Assembly: GCF_001724605.1 (NCBI RefSeq)
Contig: NZ_MEEX01000001.1
Location: 1 to 64,000, forward strand
Reading direction: 5' to 3'
From: Phenylobacterium sp. SCN 70-31
Lineage (GTDB): Bacteria; Pseudomonadota; Alphaproteobacteria; Caulobacterales; Caulobacteraceae
DNA: 64,000 nucleotides
Shown here: positions 61,294-64,000 of the stretch, piece by piece
Position numbering within the stretch: the stretch's first letter is position 1
Layout of the letters: every line of letters begins with the position of its first letter
The notes under the pieces: model-generated
Told to the model about the DNA's origin: nothing
Seen by the model: only the letters and a program-made list of their open reading frames with translations
The model's database searches: none
Program-made: the position numbers and the translations under genes

Positions 61294-63621
61294 TCAGAAG
61301 CTGACGCCGATCCGGACGCCGTAGGTCCGGGGCGGGTAGTAGACGAAGTTGTCGGGTTGCAGGACCTGCTGCCCCAGCGAGATGGATTGCAGGCCGTCGT
61401 TCGAGATGATGTCGTCGTTCTCGATGTTGGCGACGAACGCCTCGGCCCGGTATCTGCGGTCCAGGCTCTCCCACGTCACCCGGGCGTTGGTCGTGTGGTA
61501 GGCCTTCTGCCGCGAGGTGAAATAGTTGTCGGCGAGGAAGTCCACGCGACCCGAGAAGTAGGCGTCGACGCGCGGGGTGATCGTGCCGAACCCGGTCTGG
61601 AACCGGTACTCGGCTCCGAGGTTCAGCGTGTAGGGCGGCGTCTGGTTGAGATTGTTGCCCTTGAAGTCGCAGAGCCGGGTGACCGGATCGCAGCCAGGGC
61701 CCGGCCCGCCGAAGCGTGCGGCCGTGGTGATGTAGCGGCCGTACTTGGCGTCGGTGAGCGTCCCGGTGGCGTTGAGGCGCAGATTGTCGATCGGCACAGC
61801 GGTGAATTCGACCTCCAGACCGGTCACGTCGGTCACGCCGTCCACGTTGTTGATGCCGGACTGCGTGGCGCTCTGGATGAACACCTGAAGGTTCTTGATC
61901 CGCTGATGGTACGCCGCGACGTTGAGCTGCACGCGGTCGTCGAGGAAGCGCGACTTCACGCCCGCATCGAACGAGGTCAGGGTCTCGGGATCGTAGATGT
62001 TGCCGAGGCCGGTGATGTTCCCGCCGGCCAGGTATCCGCGGGCGATCGAGGCGAACACCATTGTGCCGTCGTTGACCTGATAGCTCAGCCCCACCTTGCC
62101 GGTGACCCGGTTCCAGGTGTTGCTGAACGGGCCCGAGATGACCCCGCAGCTTCCGCCGCAGGCGAGCGGAAGCTGGTAGTCGAGGGCGTTGAAGCCCGAC
62201 TTCCGGTCGTTGGTGTAGCGGAGGCCGACCGTCAGGATCAGCGGCACGCCGGCGCCCGACTTGCCGAAGTCGTAGTCGAACTGACCGAAGGCGGCGAGCG
62301 CCCGGGTCTTGCTGGTCCCGGAGCTCAGGAAGTTGAACTGGTCGAACGGGACCGTCGGACCGAAGTTGTTGTAGCCGAGGTCGCTGTAGGCGAAGTCCTG
62401 GAAGTTGCGGCCCCGGAAATAGATGCCGCCCACCACCCAGGTCAGCGCGCCGTCGCCGTTCGAGGCGAAGCGCACCTCCTGCGAGAACTGCTTGGCCTCC
62501 AGCCGCCAGGCCGAACCGATCGAGATCGGCAGGTCCGACCCGTCGCCGTCGCTGATCTGGTCGACGTGGCTCTTCCCGTGCGCCGTCACCGAGGTGAAGT
62601 TCGCGAACGGCAGTTCGAGGTCCAGCGTCGCGGAATAGAGCTGGGTGTCGTTGCTGCCGACATCGGGATAGTCGTGGCAGACCCGACGCGGATCGAACTT
62701 CGCCGCGGTGCTGAAGTCGCAGGCCGAGCCGAGGGGGATACCCAGCGGCGGGGTCATGTAGCGGGCGGGCGTCTGCCACCAGGCCGTCGCCGTGGCCGCG
62801 ACGCCTTCGCTCCAGGTGCGGTGCGCGGCCAGCAGCAGGCGCGCCTGCGGATTGAAGTCGATGGCGAGCTGGCCGCGGATCATCTGGTAGTCCAGCCGGT
62901 CGAGGTTGTCGGTCGCGGTGGGCTTGGCCGAGAGGTTCTTCGTGTAGGGATCGTGTTCGGCCGACACGGCGGTGAGGCGCGCGGCGATCTGAAGGTCGCC
63001 GTCCGTCACCAGCGGCAGGTTCACGAAACCGCGGAACGTGCGGGCGTCGTAGTTGCCCACCATCGCGTCGACGCCCGCGGCGAAGTCGGCGCTCGGCTTG
63101 TTGGCGATGACGTTGATCGAGCCGCCCACCGAGTTGCGGCCGTAGAGCGTGCCCTGCGGTCCCCGCAGCACCTCGACCCGGGCGATGTCGTAGAATTCGG
63201 GGTCGATCGACGTGGTGCGCTGCACGTAGACGCCGTCGATGTTGTAGGCCACCGGCGAATCCCCGCCGGGGGTGGTGTTCTGGCTGCCCAGGCCGCGCAT
63301 GGTGATGACGTTCTCGCCGCCCGTCACGCCCGCGCCGAACCGCAGCGACGGCACCCGCGCGCCCAGTTCCTTGAAGCCGATCACCCCCTGCCGTTCCAGA
63401 TCCTCGCCGCCGACGGCGGTGATGGGGATGGGCACCCGCTGGACGTTCTCCTCCCGGAACTGGGCGGTCACGACCACCTCGCTCACGGTGCTGTCGGCGG
63501 CCTGAGGCTGCGCCTGGGTCTGAGCCTGGGTCTGGGCCTGAGCTTGCGCCGCGCCCGCCATGAGCGCGACCAGCGCTGCGCCGCCCAGAAGGCGCGCCGG
63601 GCGTCCGATCATCCTGGCCAT
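61294..63621 (-). CDS. TonB-dependent outer-membrane receptor
   Basis: This is a 775-residue receptor. The signal peptide (LLGGALVALMAGAAQA type) is followed by a repetitive Gln/Ala/Thr linker (QAQTQAQTQAQPQAA), a TonB box (VSEVVVTAQFREENVQRVPI), the plug (ENVITMRGLGSQN, RVEVLRGPQGTLYGRNSVGG) and a long barrel ending RTYGVRIGVSF. It belongs to the large Caulobacterales/Sphingomonadales group used for hydrophobic or aromatic substrates. Start ATG 63621, heading the catabolic block with the downstream amidohydrolase. Confidence 0.94.
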   Translation of the reverse strand: MARMIGRPARLLGGAALVALMAGAAQAQAQTQAQTQAQPQAADSTVSEVVVTAQFREENVQRVPIPITAVGGEDLERQGVIGFKELGARVPSLRFGAGVTGGENVITMRGLGSQNTTPGGDSPVAYNIDGVYVQRTTSIDPEFYDIARVEVLRGPQGTLYGRNSVGGSINVIANKPSADFAAGVDAMVGNYDARTFRGFVNLPLVTDGDLQIAARLTAVSAEHDPYTKNLSAKPTATDNLDRLDYQMIRGQLAIDFNPQARLLLAAHRTWSEGVAATATAWWQTPARYMTPPLGIPLGSACDFSTAAKFDPRRVCHDYPDVGSNDTQLYSATLDLELPFANFTSVTAHGKSHVDQISDGDGSDLPISIGSAWRLEAKQFSQEVRFASNGDGALTWVVGGIYFRGRNFQDFAYSDLGYNNFGPTVPFDQFNFLSSGTSKTRALAAFGQFDYDFGKSGAGVPLILTVGLRYTNDRKSGFNALDYQLPLACGGSCGVISGPFSNTWNRVTGKVGLSYQVNDGTMVFASIARGYLAGGNITGLGNIYDPETLTSFDAGVKSRFLDDRVQLNVAAYHQRIKNLQVFIQSATQSGINNVDGVTDVTGLEVEFTAVPIDNLRLNATGTLTDAKYGRYITTAARFGGPGPGCDPVTRLCDFKGNNLNQTPPYTLNLGAEYRFQTGFGTITPRVDAYFSGRVDFLADNYFTSRQKAYHTTNARVTWESLDRRYRAEAFVANIENDDIISNDGLQSISLGQQVLQPDNFVYYPPRTYGVRIGVSF

Positions 63622-63684
63622 CTTCCGATCCCTCCCTTTTGTTGTTGTTCCGACCGCGCCGAGGCGTTCCCGTCGCCTGGTCCG

Positions 63685-64000
63685 TCAGCGGGCCTTGTCG
63701 CCGCCCAGGGCCTCGTTGGCGCGCGAGTGGCGCACGCCGGGCTGAAGTTCGATCATCTCGATGATGTTGCCGTTGGGGTCGTAGCAGCACGCCGTCCCTA
63801 CGAGACCGAGGGACGCGTCCGGCGTGTGCACCGGTTGAGTGAACACGACGCCCGCCTTCGTGAGCGACTCGTAGGCCGCATGCACGTTTCGCGTCCGGAA
63901 CGCGATGATCCGCGGCACTTCGCGCGGACGCGCGGCCGGGTCGGGGAAGACCGCCTGCGGCTCGATCCACTGGATCAGGTCCATCATCGGGCCGTCCGGG
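63685..64000 (-). CDS. VOC family protein, N-terminus cut by window edge
   Basis: The C-terminal 105 residues of a VOC-fold protein are visible. The frame is open at the right edge and reads PDGPMMDLIQWIEP, a segment that normally lies inside VOC proteins, so the true start lies outside the window. Later parts include VPRIIAFRTRNVHAAYESLT and CCYDPNGNIIEMIELQ with the C-terminal metal-ligand glutamate. It is upstream of, and probably co-transcribed with, the TonB receptor, so it could be an extradiol-type or glyoxalase-like enzyme of the catabolic block. Confidence 0.85.
   Translation of the reverse strand, partial: PDGPMMDLIQWIEPQAVFPDPAARPREVPRIIAFRTRNVHAAYESLTKAGVVFTQPVHTPDASLGLVGTACCYDPNGNIIEMIELQPGVRHSRANEALGGDKAR

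Overview
The window looks like chromosomal DNA of a high-GC alphaproteobacterium, most likely a Caulobacteraceae member close to Phenylobacterium, Caulobacter or Brevundimonas. This is inferred from the very GC-rich codon use, three large TonB-dependent receptors, a PEPxxWA-CTERM protein, abundant Tat and lipoprotein signals, tightly overlapping operons and the membrane-bound urate oxidase PuuD. No rRNA, tRNA, CRISPR array or phage structural gene was seen. Genes run off both ends.

Layout. 1-10.3 kb: housekeeping and accessory genes (a truncated unknown, two tandem VOC proteins, a penicillin-acylase-type Ntn hydrolase, a TonB receptor, a lipoprotein hydrolase, an SDR and a thiolase). They are interrupted at 3.95-4.6 kb by an AT-rich patch with two small membrane proteins. 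10.39-12.02 kb: a probable IS1-type mobile insertion cassette. It has 22-bp imperfect terminal inverted repeats and an 8-bp target duplication, contains only the 3' end of a transposase, and carries an ImmA/IrrE-type metallopeptidase, its overlapping membrane partner and one unknown gene. 12.1-18.6 kb: a PEP-CTERM protein, free methionine sulfoxide reductase, a VOC protein, several regulators (tandem winged helix, XRE, double TetR) and a CoA transferase.

18.8-42.7 kb is the centrepiece, a nucleobase-to-ammonia supercluster. On the minus strand lie upp, a URC4/DUF1688 gene and a GTP-cyclohydrolase-II-like URC1 gene, matching the URC route of uracil breakdown, which releases urea. Divergent from them is ureD-A-(small membrane protein)-B-C-E-F-G. 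Next come a ParDE-type toxin-antitoxin pair and a complete purine-ring pathway: exported adenosine deaminase, NUP-family nucleoside protein, NCS2 permease, guanine deaminase, xanthine dehydrogenase XdhABC, urate oxidase PuuD, HiuH, UraD, PuuE, allantoicase and ureidoglycolate lyase. Both branches produce urea, and urease sits between them. Hairpin repeats of one family have entered this cluster at three places, one of them in frame inside a gene. The 282-bp urc/ure divergent region is packed with hairpins.

42.7-55.5 kb: a DUF985 cupin, an orphan Pycsar-effector-like membrane protein, a nitroreductase, a LOG protein, a TonB receptor/hydrolase/M28-like peptidase operon, two Tat-exported small proteins, a TetR regulator, a sulfatase with a divergent LysR gene, and an EF-hand lipoprotein. 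55.5-64 kb: a minus-strand catabolic block (VOC, TonB receptor, amidohydrolase, flavin monooxygenase, two hotdog dehydratases, acyl-CoA synthetase, SDR) that looks built to import and degrade an unknown carboxylate or lactone through CoA thioesters.
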